Shown: positions 33,998-44,762 of the stretch, one piece after another
How the letters are laid out: every line of letters starts with the position of its first letter
Numbering within the stretch: position 1 is the first letter of the stretch
NCBI GenBank assembly: GCA_021432605.1
Contig: MU271150.1
Span: forward strand, 1,922,001-1,986,000
DNA: 64,000 nt
Source of the DNA: Coniochaeta sp. PMI_546
Lineage: Eukaryota; Ascomycota; Sordariomycetes; Coniochaetales; Coniochaetaceae
Direction of reading: 5' to 3'
Notes under the pieces: generated by a model
The model's database searches: none
Told to the model about the DNA's origin: nothing
Seen by the model: the letters and a program-made list of their open reading frames with translations, nothing else
Made by a program: the position numbers and the translations under genes

Positions 33998-36900
33998 ATT
34001 TTTCTTTTTTATGGGTGCAAGATGGCGGTCAGGACAAGGTTTATAGGGGAGTGCCTTGGCTAGCTAGTGTAGTTGGCACGGTTACGGCCTTAAAAGACCC
34101 CGTTGCACACTAGGTCTAGCTCGTGTTTGACTCTGGGGTTTGGGCCAGACTAGGCACCCCGGAGTGTCCGGTGGCGTTTTGACCCTTCTTTATGTTCTTT
34201 GGTCTTTAAGTAAGTCGGCAGGACTTGTGCTGTATAGGCGTTCTAGGGAGGAAAGAGATGGGATGTCATTGCGTCGATTTATGCTGGGTAGACCCTCTAC
34301 CCCTTGCGAGTTTGGGCAGTAGCCGGTATGGGCCAGGGTTGTGCATGGCCAAGAAACTGATAGATAGATACCTGCATCACACGGAGCATATTACATGGAG
34401 ACATCGAAGCTGAATAGACTTTTGGTAGATTGCCGTCTTGGGAATCAGATTGGGGAAAGTGAGTGACATGAAAAGTTGGCGCTCCTGCTCCCTTCTAGAA
34501 GTTTGCTCGTTGGGGCTAGTAGTTGCACTAATGCTTGGCTCTGGTCAGCCGTCCGGCATCCGAGATGTTCTTCTTTGTCTGGGCGACCGAAACCGTTGAA
34601 CCATGGATATCCTAAGAGGGCGGTACTAGATCGAGCCGGGGAACTAGCCAGTGCAGATCACAGGCACGACTACGTCTTCACTAGATGGCACTTTTCAGTG
34701 CTCGATTGCCGTTCAATCGTTGGTGTCCGGGGATCTGATCGGCTTCGAACTGAGGAGAGACACAGTGCAATTAGAATTGATGGAGCGGGCCACATTCAAG
34801 CATCAGAAAGGATACTATGGTAGGAAACAAACTCTTGCCAAGCTATCGAATGCCAAGCCACTGCCTCAGAGCTGAATAATCTGCTACGCTGCGTAAATGT
34901 CATGTCTGCAAGAGTGGAAACTGACTAGTCTAGAAGGTAGCTCGGTGGCTGACATGTGACCTGTCATGTCAAACCATAGACACAGCTTGACAAGTTGGGC
35001 GAACTCTTGGTCCGGGCGGCAAGACAAGCCTGGACAAGACATACATGAACGCCTGGGGGGCAGAGGAGATTGGAAGAGACAGGGTCGGAGGCGGGGAGGG
35101 CAGTCCGTCTTGTGCCGTACATGGGGAAATATCCGGAGCGGAGGTGGACGTCAAGGATCTGGGGGATCTGCTGGATATGGGGAAATTGGAGAATACTGGT
35201 GATTGTGACATATGGCTCAGAAGAGAAAGACTTGTTGGATGCGAACTGTTCTCCTTCTTTGACTTGTGTTGATCTTGTAGTATCAATTCCAATTGACAGT
35301 AGAGACGGTTGGTAGGAAAGGCCAGTCTTTCACCGACCTCCAGCAAAGAAGATCGCTCGAGATCAACATGTATAAATGCCCAAGACGTCCACGACAAGAC
35401 GTCAGTTGAGCAAACTTCCCAATATCTTACAGGGCTCTTGCTGTTGCATTCCCCTCCGGATCATTCTGCACGCGTAAAAGATACATCAAGCAGAGGAGCA
35501 GAGGAAGCACGGTGGGCAAGTGCCTATGCAAGCTCAACCATTTCGCCCACTTAGTCAAACAACGATACGGGACTCGCACAGACAGTGTCTGTGTTGTGTG
35601 TTTCTATTCTGGTTGCCCCATGAAAAATCTCCCTGTCCTGCCTGACCAAGCGGTGTTCAAACAGGTCTTGCGTCCGCATGCAAGCTAATGCATCTATCCG
35701 AAGGGCTTGCAGGGAGTATGCGTGGGCCGATCTGGTTCAAACAGACAAGCCTGCAGCTTGCGAAAGTCATTTGAACAGGGCTGACCTGAACGGAGAGTGC
35801 CGTCATACAGCCCTAGCTGTACGGCTACCAGGATAGACGACGATCTGCTAGCAAGGAGTGACCGTGCTTTCTGCTGCATGCAGAGGAAGGACGATGCCTG
35901 TCTGCATGTATGTTCAGGTTGGCAGTTGGCAGTTGGCAGTTGGTACTTACTTCACATACTTTACCATAGTACGCAATAACCACCTAGTTTCTCCTACCCC
36001 ACCACCACCAGTTGGACAGAAAATATGCCGCCACCATATGACGACGATATAGCACAAGACGACCGCGCTAGCACTCTAGGCCGCTCCGGTTCTAATTCTG
36101 ATTCTTGTTGGTCCTGGCCACGCGAGCAGGCAAGCAAACTGCGACAGCAAAGGAAAAGGACAGAAAGGAGGGCAAGAATAGGTAGGTACACGTGTGTAGA
36201 GAGAACAACGAAAAAGAGACGGACAAGGACGCCAAGAGTCCCGAGCCGTTGGGAGATCGCCCGTCAAAGGAATGCCACTAGCAGTCATGGCCCATGATTG
36301 ACTGCGATACCCCACCCATCGCATCCATTGCATCCATGGCGAGCACATTTTATTGGAAAACCCAACCCGTTTCCGTTAGTGACCTCGTCCAAACATTCCA
36401 GTCAGGAACAGAAACCCATCAGAATGCGTAACCTTGTGTCTCGTACCTGCGTTTCCCTCCCCCGAGGCTCAATGTCCCAGATCTCCCGTGACAGGTGCTT
36501 CCAAGCGACGAATAATGTAACACTCCCAAACGACGAGTCTACTAAGCGTCGGAGAAAAAACACACACATACCAAGAGCGGAGATATGCTGGTCTCTCACC
36601 GGATGCTTGCCGCGAACAAGTGGAGGAGAGGGGAGAAGAACCAAGATGCCCGAAAGATGCCCAGGGCATCCTTGTCTTGAAGATTCAGCTGCATCTCCAC
36701 TTCTGGATGGGCGAGGGCAGAGGTACCGTGTGCCTCCTCAATCGCCGCGTTCGACTAGACAGGGTAGACGGCTCGGTACACCCTCCGTGCAGTGGTCTGA
36801 CAGAGAGTAAATTGCAGCAGGTGTGCTCCGTAGAGTAGGAGAATAGCAACCAACACAGCAGCGTAGATGTCAGATGAGTCGCAACTACTATTATACTCGT

Positions 36901-38056
36901 CTATTCGAGGCCGGAATAGATGCTTGTTTGGCGTCCCCATCATCCGTTGCTATGCTGTGCTCGCTGTTGGTAGTAGGACCCCCCTTCAACACCACCACCA
37001 TCTGACCGAATGCGGTGACCTCCCACACAACCGCATATAGAAGCATCCGCACCCAACACTTGGGACTAGGAGAAACACCAAGTGGAGATACAAATATGAC
37101 CCTCGAACCTGTCTTTTTCCCGTTTCTTTAGCAAGGCCAAGAAAGACTTCGCGACAAAGCCGGTATTTTCGGAAATCCTTTCAGGTCCGCCGACCCCTAA
37201 GGATGCTGTCCAGCTCACCAGCGTAGTCTGTTCCCCCCTCGCAAAGAACACTCTGCGACACACAAAGGAGAGGTACCTCTGCGGGAAACCCACTTTAGCG
37301 CCCGGGACACGGCTGCCAAAAGCAATAAGGAAAAGGACATTCTCAGCGAACAAGCACAGATCCCTCTTCCAAGAAACTCTTGTTCCAGAAGACCCCCGAA
37401 AACATTCTAAGGCCGGAAGGAAGGACAGACAGACTCCTGCATCCCGGTCCCCACACGCTGCCAGTCTGCACGGCTTTGCGACAGCTTTAGTGCAATACAC
37501 TGTTGATCTCGCATAGCCGCCCGACGACACAAGAGAGTGCTGTCCTGACACCGCCCCAGCCGCACGTGGTCTGGCGGAGGTAGCGGCTCAAAACTGGACA
37601 AGAGGAGTCACAACTGTGTCTCCGCGCCGCCAGCCCAGCAGTACAACAGGGCTCCAAGTCCTCACCGATCCTCCTGGACATCCATCATTGCTCGACCCCC
37701 AGCTCCGCCTATCCGAACGCGCAAGTAGCACACAGCAGAAGCGCACCTTGGTCCAAGGCGGCCGCGTCTTCCTATCACTCACCACTTGGTTGTCCACGGG
37801 CACTTGCCGGCAAGTCCTTTGAGCAACCCACTGGGAAGCCTATCCACCACAGCACAATCACGCAGGAGATAGAGAGAAGGCTCAACAAGGAACGATCTTC
37901 CGGTCCTGGCTGATCGGTAATTCCCTTCCAAGCCGCTCCTCTTCGACATACCCTTCCGACGGCCTTGATAAGGAGCCTTGCTGGCCCCCTTGATTTGATT
38001 CAGCTGTTGTCTCGCAGAGCCGCATACAACCTTCGCCCTTCTTCCAGCAAGCCGCC
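33998..38056. other. 4-kb intergenic region between the PHD and HMG-box genes
   Basis: No supportable gene. The left part is T/G-rich 3' flank of the PHD gene. A perfect heptamer repeat lies at 35,919-35,943. Several minus- and plus-strand frames of 90-170 codons between 36.0 and 37.8 kb lack protein character. The final 250 bases before 38,057 are C/T-rich and end in GCCGCCATGA, so most of 37.8-38.06 kb is probably the HMG-gene leader. Confidence 0.4.
35919..35943. repeat. TTGGCAG heptamer tandem repeat (about 3.6 copies)
   Basis: Three perfect TTGGCAG units followed by a partial TTGG. It is intergenic, and no function is visible. Confidence 0.9.
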
Positions 38057-40027
38057 ATGACGGAGGTATCGCCTTCCCATAATCAACAACAACAACAACA
38101 ACAACAACGGCGAGAGACTCGGTCCTCGAAAGGGAAGGAGATGATCAAGGCCATTCCACCGTCTCCTGCGCTATCCCAAGCCGAGATGCCGGTGCATGGC
38201 CTCCCATCGGGCCACATGAACGACTACTACCTCCAACACCACCACCAAACCTCGACGGCCTACTACCCACAAGAGCAGCAGATCAACATGGAGTCGATAC
38301 ATCCTCGATCCCAGCCGGCGACGAGGTACAGCACCCCCGTGCCGCCGCGATCCCTATACCAGCCCACGAATCAACAGCTGATGCAGGCCTACCCCCAATA
38401 CAGCTATCCTCAACCCCCACAATATGACCACAGCCCGTATACCTTTACCGACGAGTATGGCACAGCCGTGAGTATCTCCTGCCTCGATCTGATCCCCGAG
38501 CCATCCCACTTCAGTGAAGAGGACCGCACAGAGCTGACCAGCTACCAGTCATCGCAGCCCTACAGCACACCCGCGACTTCCCCCCCTACTCCCGCACGCA
38601 ACGCCGAAGTGCGCGTAACCCGCAGCGGAACCTACGCACGAGGCGGTAAAGCGGCGACAACATCTCGACCGACACCCGCATCGAGCCCTCCCAAGAAGAA
38701 GGCCGGCAAAGACCGTCCCAAAGCGGTCAAGAAGTCCCCGCATCTCTCCGGGCCCATGTCCGAGATAACCAAAGACTCCCACATCCCCGTCGTGGACATT
38801 GGGGGCTACGTGCACCGGTCGACCGAGGAGCGCATCCGCGAGGTGGCCACCGGCAAGGTACCGGGCAAGATCAAGCGGCCCATGAACGCCTTCATGCTGT
38901 ACCGCAAGGCCTACCAGAACCGCGCCAAGGAGTGGTGCAGCCAGCACAACCACCAGGTCGTCTCGCAGGTCTGCGGCGACAGCTGGCCGCTGGAGCCGGA
39001 GCACGTCCGCGCCCAGTACACCGAGTGGGCCAAGGTCGAGCGCGACAACCACCAGCTGGCCCACCCGAGCTACAAGTTCACCCCCTCGAAGCCGCACAAG
39101 CCCAAGCCTCCCCATGGCGGGAAACGGCACCACGACGACGACGACCCGGACGACGACCCCGACGATCCAGACTGGCACGGCTCCAAGAGGATACGGAGAG
39201 TGGACACGCCACTAGGCGAGCAGGAGTACCACCACCAAGCCCGGCCACTCTACGGCGGCGGAGCGGGGTACCAGCACAACCGGTCCGCTTTCCAAGCCAC
39301 GAACCCGGGGAAGCCCATGCCGCAGCCGTACGACGCCCACGTCGGCGCCGGCGGACACTACTACCAGACGATGCAGCTGCGCGACGGCGCGGTGGAGCAC
39401 ATCATGTACAAGAAGACGCCGAGCCCGGCCATGATGCACCACCACAACCAGCACCACCACGGCGGCTACGAGCTCGGCGGATACGGACCCCCGCCTCCGC
39501 CGCAGATGCAGCACCACCACCCTCACCCTCACCACAACCACAACACCCAACCGCAGTACATCGACACGCAGCACCTGCAGGTCCAGCACCAGAGCCCCGC
39601 GGCCTACCACCCGCAGCGCGTCGACCCCAGCCTCCTGCCCTCGGGCACGAGCGAGCTGCTCGACCTGGGCAGCTACGGGCACTACCCGCACCAACTGGAC
39701 CCGGCCCACGGCGGTCCCTGGAGCGAGGGCCAGGGAGGCGGGGGCCAGCAGCACCACCAGCAGCAGCAGGAGGAGGTGTACCTGGACCACACGACGACGT
39801 TCGAGATGGGCCAGTACGGCGTGCCCGACGACGAGTTCGGAGACCCCACGGCGCTGCTGCTGGGGGGCCCGGAGCAGGAGAAGATCTTCAACCAGGAGCC
39901 GTGGCAGGTTTTGGAGAGCGGCTCGCTGGGGGTCGAGGGAGACGACTGGGATAAGTTTGGGGAGCTGCCGCCGGCGACGGCGTCTGGGCAGCTGGTGGAG
40001 GGTGTGCAGGAGCTTGATCGGAAGTGA
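38057..40027 (+). CDS. HMG-box (MATA-type) transcription factor, Gln- and His-rich
   Basis: Probable sequence-specific nuclear regulator. The continuous ORF is 656 aa, but a likely 81-nt intron at 38468-38548 (GTGAGT donor, GCTGAC branch-like site, ACCAG acceptor, no in-frame stop) would reduce it to 629 aa. The start has a strong context. A polyGln run encoded by CAA repeats is at residues 10-17. The HMG box lies at about 272-345 of the unspliced form: KIKRPMNAFMLYRKAYQNRA, then SQVCGDSW and HPSYKFTPSKPHKPKP. The start and the YxFxP end resemble the MATA_HMG class of mating and sexual-development regulators. A basic Lys/Pro patch precedes the box, and an acidic Asp-rich patch plus a His/Gln/Pro-rich tail follows it. 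Target and role are not decidable from sequence. Confidence 0.9.
   Translation: MTEVSPSHNQQQQQQQQRRETRSSKGKEMIKAIPPSPALSQAEMPVHGLPSGHMNDYYLQHHHQTSTAYYPQEQQINMESIHPRSQPATRYSTPVPPRSLYQPTNQQLMQAYPQYSYPQPPQYDHSPYTFTDEYGTAVSISCLDLIPEPSHFSEEDRTELTSYQSSQPYSTPATSPPTPARNAEVRVTRSGTYARGGKAATTSRPTPASSPPKKKAGKDRPKAVKKSPHLSGPMSEITKDSHIPVVDIGGYVHRSTEERIREVATGKVPGKIKRPMNAFMLYRKAYQNRAKEWCSQHNHQVVSQVCGDSWPLEPEHVRAQYTEWAKVERDNHQLAHPSYKFTPSKPHKPKPPHGGKRHHDDDDPDDDPDDPDWHGSKRIRRVDTPLGEQEYHHQARPLYGGGAGYQHNRSAFQATNPGKPMPQPYDAHVGAGGHYYQTMQLRDGAVEHIMYKKTPSPAMMHHHNQHHHGGYELGGYGPPPPPQMQHHHPHPHHNHNTQPQYIDTQHLQVQHQSPAAYHPQRVDPSLLPSGTSELLDLGSYGHYPHQLDPAHGGPWSEGQGGGGQQHHQQQQEEVYLDHTTTFEMGQYGVPDDEFGDPTALLLGGPEQEKIFNQEPWQVLESGSLGVEGDDWDKFGELPPATASGQLVEGVQELDRK
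38082..38107 (+). repeat. CAA trinucleotide repeat encoding polyGln
   Basis: Consecutive CAA codons near the 5' end of the HMG-box ORF encode eight Gln in a row. Pure codon repeats like this often vary in length between strains. Confidence 0.9.
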
Positions 40028-40905
40028 AATAGGGATTTTTTTTTTGGAGATGACATGGGTATTTATTATGCTGCGCTTGCAGGGCTTGCAAATATTTTGT
40101 GTGGTTTTTTCCCAGGGATTCATCTTTCTTGGGGTTTTGTCTTCTACTTCTCTTCTTCTCTTTTCGGGTTTTGGACAAGCTACCGGTGTTTCTGGCATCA
40201 TGGGATGGAAATGACAGATGATACCATGGACACACAAAGGTTTTTTTTTCTTGCGGGGGAACAGGGAAATAAGGCATGGAGTACATACAGGGAGTACAAA
40301 TGCTTGTAAGATAACCCAGGGTTCATATGGGCTGGCGGTCATGGTTCTGGCTGCGGATAGAATAAGAGCTGCAAAGCTGATTGTTTACTTTGGTACATGT
40401 ATCTTTCCGACAAGCGGTGACGCGATAATAGCTTTGTCCTGAGATCTGGAGGTTTCGGCAGCCGTAAAAATGACAGGTGAGACGTCTAGTTGACAGGACT
40501 CTCGAAGGAACTGTACCTGCCATTGTAGTTATTGCTGGACATATCGAATATAAAGCTTTGTAGGATCTGAGTGAGAATAAACAAGTAATGTTTGGATGTC
40601 GTGACAGTGATAGGAGCGCGTCTTAAGGGGTGTGAGTTGTTAACGTCACCAGAGCGGTGTGGAGCCATTGTTCGTCTCAGCCTCTCAGGCGAGTCTGTCG
40701 GTGGGCGGGTGAACGTAATTACGGGCAAACTTCCACGAGCAGCAGGTACTGTAGCTCTGCTACCTTTACACTAGAACAGAAGCTTGGACCACACAGGGTG
40801 ACTTCAACCGCCAAGCACACGGTATCGAAGCTCATCATCCACAGACGAGCTCGACAACTCTACAATACGGAGTGCGTTCCTGCACAGTTCTCAGTTAAAA
40901 GAAAA
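40028..40905. other. Intergenic between HMG-box gene and EMC5
   Basis: The first 250 bases are T-rich 3' flank of the HMG gene with two long T runs, near 40,037 and 40,242. The rest is the EMC5 upstream region. No further gene is supported. Confidence 0.45.
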
Positions 40906-41408
40906 ATGACGTGGATATCAAAAACAACCACATTCTTCGGCCTCGTGCTGCTAGCGCATGCGTAAGCCAGTCTCATCACCGCATAGTACCACATTGTCGA
41001 CCCGTCAACTGACAAACTCGCAGCTGCTACTCGGCACAGGAACACTCAGCCCTCCAGTCCTTCCGCACCACCTCCGCCGTCAACCCGGCCTCCCCAGGCA
41101 CCACAGCCGTCTCTCTGCCATTAGACATATCGCTCGAGACGCTCGTCGCGACGGCAATCATCTGCTTCGGCCTGGCCCTGGGCACACCACCCCTACGGCC
41201 CATCCAGTGGAGGGTATGGGCCGGCAAGATCGAGCGGGAGGGCGAGGAGGGCTTCATGAATGCCGATGGGGAAGTGAGCAGGGACTATGTCGGCAACCCG
41301 TTCAAGATGCTCGAGACGCGGCCCGGCTTCGTGGACATCCGGAGACAGAAGAAGGAGTTTGCCGAGTGGGTGCGGAGCAGCGGGGAGAAGCAGGAGGTGC
41401 AGATTTGA
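40906..41408 (+). CDS. EMC5: ER membrane protein complex subunit 5 (MMgT/EMC5)
   Basis: Small subunit of the EMC, which inserts membrane proteins at the endoplasmic reticulum. Two exons, 40906-40961 and 41024-41408, encode 146 aa. The first exon carries TM1 (FFGLVLLAHACYS), and the 62-nt intron splits the codon after HA. A lumenal segment (SALQSFRTTS) leads to a second membrane span in ISLETLVATAIICFGLAL. The cytosolic part has the family signatures LRPIQWRVWAGKIEREG, NPFKMLETRPGFVDIR and KEFAEWV. The length equals other fungal EMC5 proteins. The unspliced frame from exon 1 stops immediately after the donor, so the intron is required. Confidence 0.95.
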
Positions 41409-42014
41409 GATGGGTGTGAGAATAAATGCCTGTGATATGGATGTCGCGGCTATGGCAGAATACCAAAAGGGGCATGCATATGGGCTAGTCTGATCAGGCC
41501 GAAGCTGCAAATGTTCTCTACACCAGGGACATCTTCCAAACTACGGCTGAGTAGGCTTCCGACGAGGTCGAGGACGACGATGGGCCCGTCGAAGCGGCGG
41601 CTTGCTGCTGAACACGGCTCATTTGGAGCTGATCAAGCTCAGCTCACAGTGACAGCTGAGGGCTATTGGGAAAGCATTGGAGATGGACAGTAATGCATGT
41701 GGTTACTCGGTATCCTGAGAAGGAATGTGAAAGCTGTAACAGCGTTCCCTGTGGTTGTGATGAAGATGGACCACTTTGACGTACGTTCGGCAAGAAAACA
41801 ACGGCCGGATTACATTCGGTCTCGGGGGAAATAGCCTCACATCGCTCTTGATTTTACTCATGATTGAGAACAAAGGCCCCTCACATTTTGCTAGAAGTCG
41901 ATGCGTAACGTGTTAAGCCGGAAGCTGACCGGGGCAGAGACCGGAGTGCGACCCACTTATCCCGACCTGCACCGGTCAAGGCGTCCCGGTCACGTCTAAC
42001 CCACGTCCCAAATC

Positions 42015-42059
42015 GCGTCCACTGCGTCCACTGTATCCAAAGTCAAGTCAAAGTCAAGT
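42015..42059. repeat. Two adjacent perfect short tandem duplications
   Basis: GCGTCCACT occurs twice in direct succession (42,015-42,032), and five bases later CAAAGTCAAGT occurs twice in direct succession (42,038-42,059). Confidence 0.9.
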
Positions 42060-42420
42060 TATCCATCAGTTCAACCCAAGACGGCTCAAAAAAACAGCGC
42101 CAGAAATGATGTCAAGTTAGAAAGCACCAAAGTTGATTTCTCACTCCGAAGATGAGAAGAGTGACGCAGCTTGAAGGTTGATTTCTTCCTCACAAGCCCA
42201 GACAAGCTGAACTTTGCAATGAAAAAAAAAAAAGTGTGGTTCTGAGCAAGCTCAGTGAGTTTGGTTTGAAAAATTGGTTGCTCACGCTCGAAGGCGCAAG
42301 TCTTTGTGAGCCGAACCCGGCCGACTCACGTTAGAGCTCGCCGAGGCTTACTCCCGATGACCCCCCTTCGGTTTGTAGAGCCGGGGGGCCAGCCCTCCGC
42401 CGGATGGCGGAGTCGGACTC

Positions 42421-42660
42421 GTTCGTAGGTTGGAGGGAGGAGTTGTTATGAGACAAGGGGTGGTGATGAAAAGAAGAATGAGTGAGTGGTGTTGAGGAGT
42501 TGTGGTGATGAGAAGGGATGATGATCCCGATAGAGAGAGAGTGTGTGTGTGGTTGAAAAGTGAGGAAGAAGGAGTGGTTGAGATGAGAGGTTTTTGGAAT
42601 CCCGAGTCTGGGAAACCAGGAAGATGAGGAAGAAGAAATGATGTGGGAGTAGAGGTGGAA
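42421..42660. repeat. C-depleted low-complexity tract
   Basis: By direct count there are 11 C in 240 bases on the plus strand, and none in 42,541-42,600. Embedded are a GA run and a GT run around 42,533-42,551. On the minus strand this is a C/T/A-rich tract of the kind found in fungal promoters and leaders. Confidence 0.85.
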
Positions 42661-43980
42661 GTGGGAAGGAAGAGGATGGGGGAGGCAGGTATATATAGGT
42701 TGCCAGGTTGGTCTGTGCATACCTGCTTTATTGCAGTAACTGTGAGATATTTGCAGTAGAATTGAATGGCAGAATATGAAGATATCTACGGCCAATGGGG
42801 AAACGGTGCGAGATTGGGCTTGAGGTGGATGGTGTTGAGGTGAAGTGATGGTGAGGTTTCCGCGAGTCTGGGTGAGTTCCCACCCAGACGCGAACTCTTC
42901 TCCCAAACAACACAGCCCACGGTTACCAGATCACCAAATCTGACTACAAGAGATGCCGTAATTGCACTGCCGGCTTGGGCTTCAAGAGCTACTCCTTGGT
43001 GACAGATACCCGGCTATTAGGAGCTGAAATACGAGTCGCAGCTTTTTTATCGGCAACGAGACATTGCTCATGGGGCAGTAGTCGACTACCAAGAACGTTA
43101 TCTGTTCTTCAATGTTCGTGATTCGTGCACACCTCGATTCAGCCAAGTGCGCAGCTTTGTGGATTTGAGAATCTGGTCAAAAATATCACTGTCTAGGAAG
43201 CCTGAATGAATATACACAGCCTTGAGCCATCCACGACGAGACTGTATAGCCCCATCCTTAAATTACGTCTTGAGCAACTTACGAGGTCTACGATCTGTGT
43301 GTTGCTGGGGACGTCGTGTTTGCTCCAAGGTCTTCACCGTAGGCAATACCCGCAACCCAAGCCAGCAATGAGATTCAGGCGGGTGGGCTCTAAATACATG
43401 ATTTGTGTCCCTACGGTCCCGTGGCGAAATCAACAAGGTCCATCATGGCTTATGAGACTTCGGCTCACCGCCAGCTACGTGTATGTAGATGTGGACGTAG
43501 AGCAGTCTTCAGTGGGAAAGAATGCTCAGCCCCTGTCTGAGAAATGAAGATCAGAAGGCGACAGACTGACCCTTCCGGCTCGACTAGAGACTATTAAATC
43601 TTGATACGGTCGAATGACTTGGTGAGAACATTGATTGCTATCTCATCTCTTAACAAATCCTGTGCCTTTGTCTGAACCAAACTCGAAAATACATAACATG
43701 AAATAGAATCTCCTCCCATCCCGCAGCCCAGCCAATCTATTCCTTGATCCAAAAATGCAATTGGGCTAGGCATAAGCTCTAAACCACTTATCAACGGCAA
43801 GACGATTGCAACGACACCTCGGTTCGCTCAGTTTTTCTCAGAGTCCGCTGAGCAAGATCCCAGAGTAAAATTCAAGAAACAACATTCGCCCGGTTCCGAC
43901 CCTCTCCTTCATCTCCTGACTGAGGACATCAAGACTGCCAAATGCTGTAGTCCGATCACATCCTTGATCTCGGTCTCCTA

Positions 43981-44762
43981 TCATTTGCGGCGTTTCCCGG
44001 CCCAGTATTTCTCCCACCCTGACCTGTGCACCCGATTTTGTCATCAGCAGAACACATGGTGGCGGCACTTGGTCTAACGTACCCGGTAGTAGTGCACCAA
44101 TTGTGATCGAAACACACCTTTTTCCTGACTACAACAAACGATGTCTTCTCCTCCGAGCCATATCTGCCTCCCGGAGGAAGTTGATGTTGGGAATACCTTT
44201 GAGCCGCCGACACCATGTCACTTGGGTTGTGCCAGGTTGGAGTAACCGCCTTTTTCCACGTAATGATTTCCACCGTGTCGAACCCATTGCCGATCTCCTT
44301 GGGGATTGGTTTTTTTGTCGAGGGGTCAGACTTTGGAACAAACTCATCCATGAGTTCTGTAATCACCACGAGGCTGACAGCCTTGCGGTAGCAAGCGTTC
44401 TCCAGCCAGCACTCGAGTTCCGGTATCGAAAAGTATCTCGCTTGGGCAAGGATGCCGACATACAGCTTGTCGTCGTGGCCTGTGTCGGGGTTGTAGGCGA
44501 GCGGAAAGACGCCACCAGAGAGGAAGCTCAGAATGTGGGAGAAGACGTCCGGGTCTGAGTCGATAAAGATCGATCCATCTTCAGCCTTGGGAACCTTCCA
44601 CCGGCCCGATAGGAAAGCAGCGAAGAAGCTGTTCCTCTGCACCAGAGTGCCGATTGTTGTGAAGAAGGGCTTGCCTCCAACGTTGAGGGTGATGGGCTCG
44701 CAATTGAACTCGTTGATGTCTCCTTTGGCCGGCATAGCCTTGGCCTGTGGCTTGGAAGCCAT
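43981..44762 (-). CDS. BTB (K+-channel tetramerisation type) domain protein
   Basis: Soluble BTB_2/T1-domain protein of 240 aa, probably oligomeric; fungal members are unassigned but KCTD-like. Exons on the minus strand: 44762-44083 and 44023-43981. The BTB fold spans about residues 20-120: EPITLNVGGKPFFTTIGTLV, then SFFAAFLSGRW, DSDPDVFSHILSFLSGG and ILAQARYFSIPELECWL. A variable region follows with the conserved FVVVRKKVCFDHNWC near the end. Splicing the 59-nt intron joins TTTG to SGWEKYWAGKRRK and a stop, a natural aromatic/basic C-terminus. Reading through the intron instead gives an unlikely Gly/Arg/Asn tail. The open frame continues upstream to a GTG at 44,813, so the first ATG, 44,762, is the start. 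Confidence 0.88.

Larger units (their letters stand above)
41409..43980. other. Intergenic between EMC5 and the BTB gene
   Basis: About 2.6 kb without a supportable gene. It contains two adjacent short tandem duplications (42,015-42,059), a run of 12 A at about 42,223, and a strongly C-poor tract at 42,421-42,660 that also carries GA and GT dinucleotide runs. The long minus-strand frame across 42,331-42,906 is a product of that biased composition, and I do not call it a gene. Confidence 0.45.

Noticed and set aside
36025-37822. Several frames of 60-170 codons on both strands
   Set aside because: None has a recognisable domain, sensible composition or splice structure, and most lie in what is probably the HMG-gene leader and promoter.
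38932-39954. 340-codon second plus-strand frame and long minus-strand frames across the HMG-box gene
   Set aside because: They are shadows of a GC-rich coding sequence. Only the main frame carries the HMG box.
42331-42906. Long minus-strand open frame rich in His/Ser/Pro
   Set aside because: It follows from the C-depleted composition of the plus strand. The encoded sequence is low-complexity with no domain and no clear start context.
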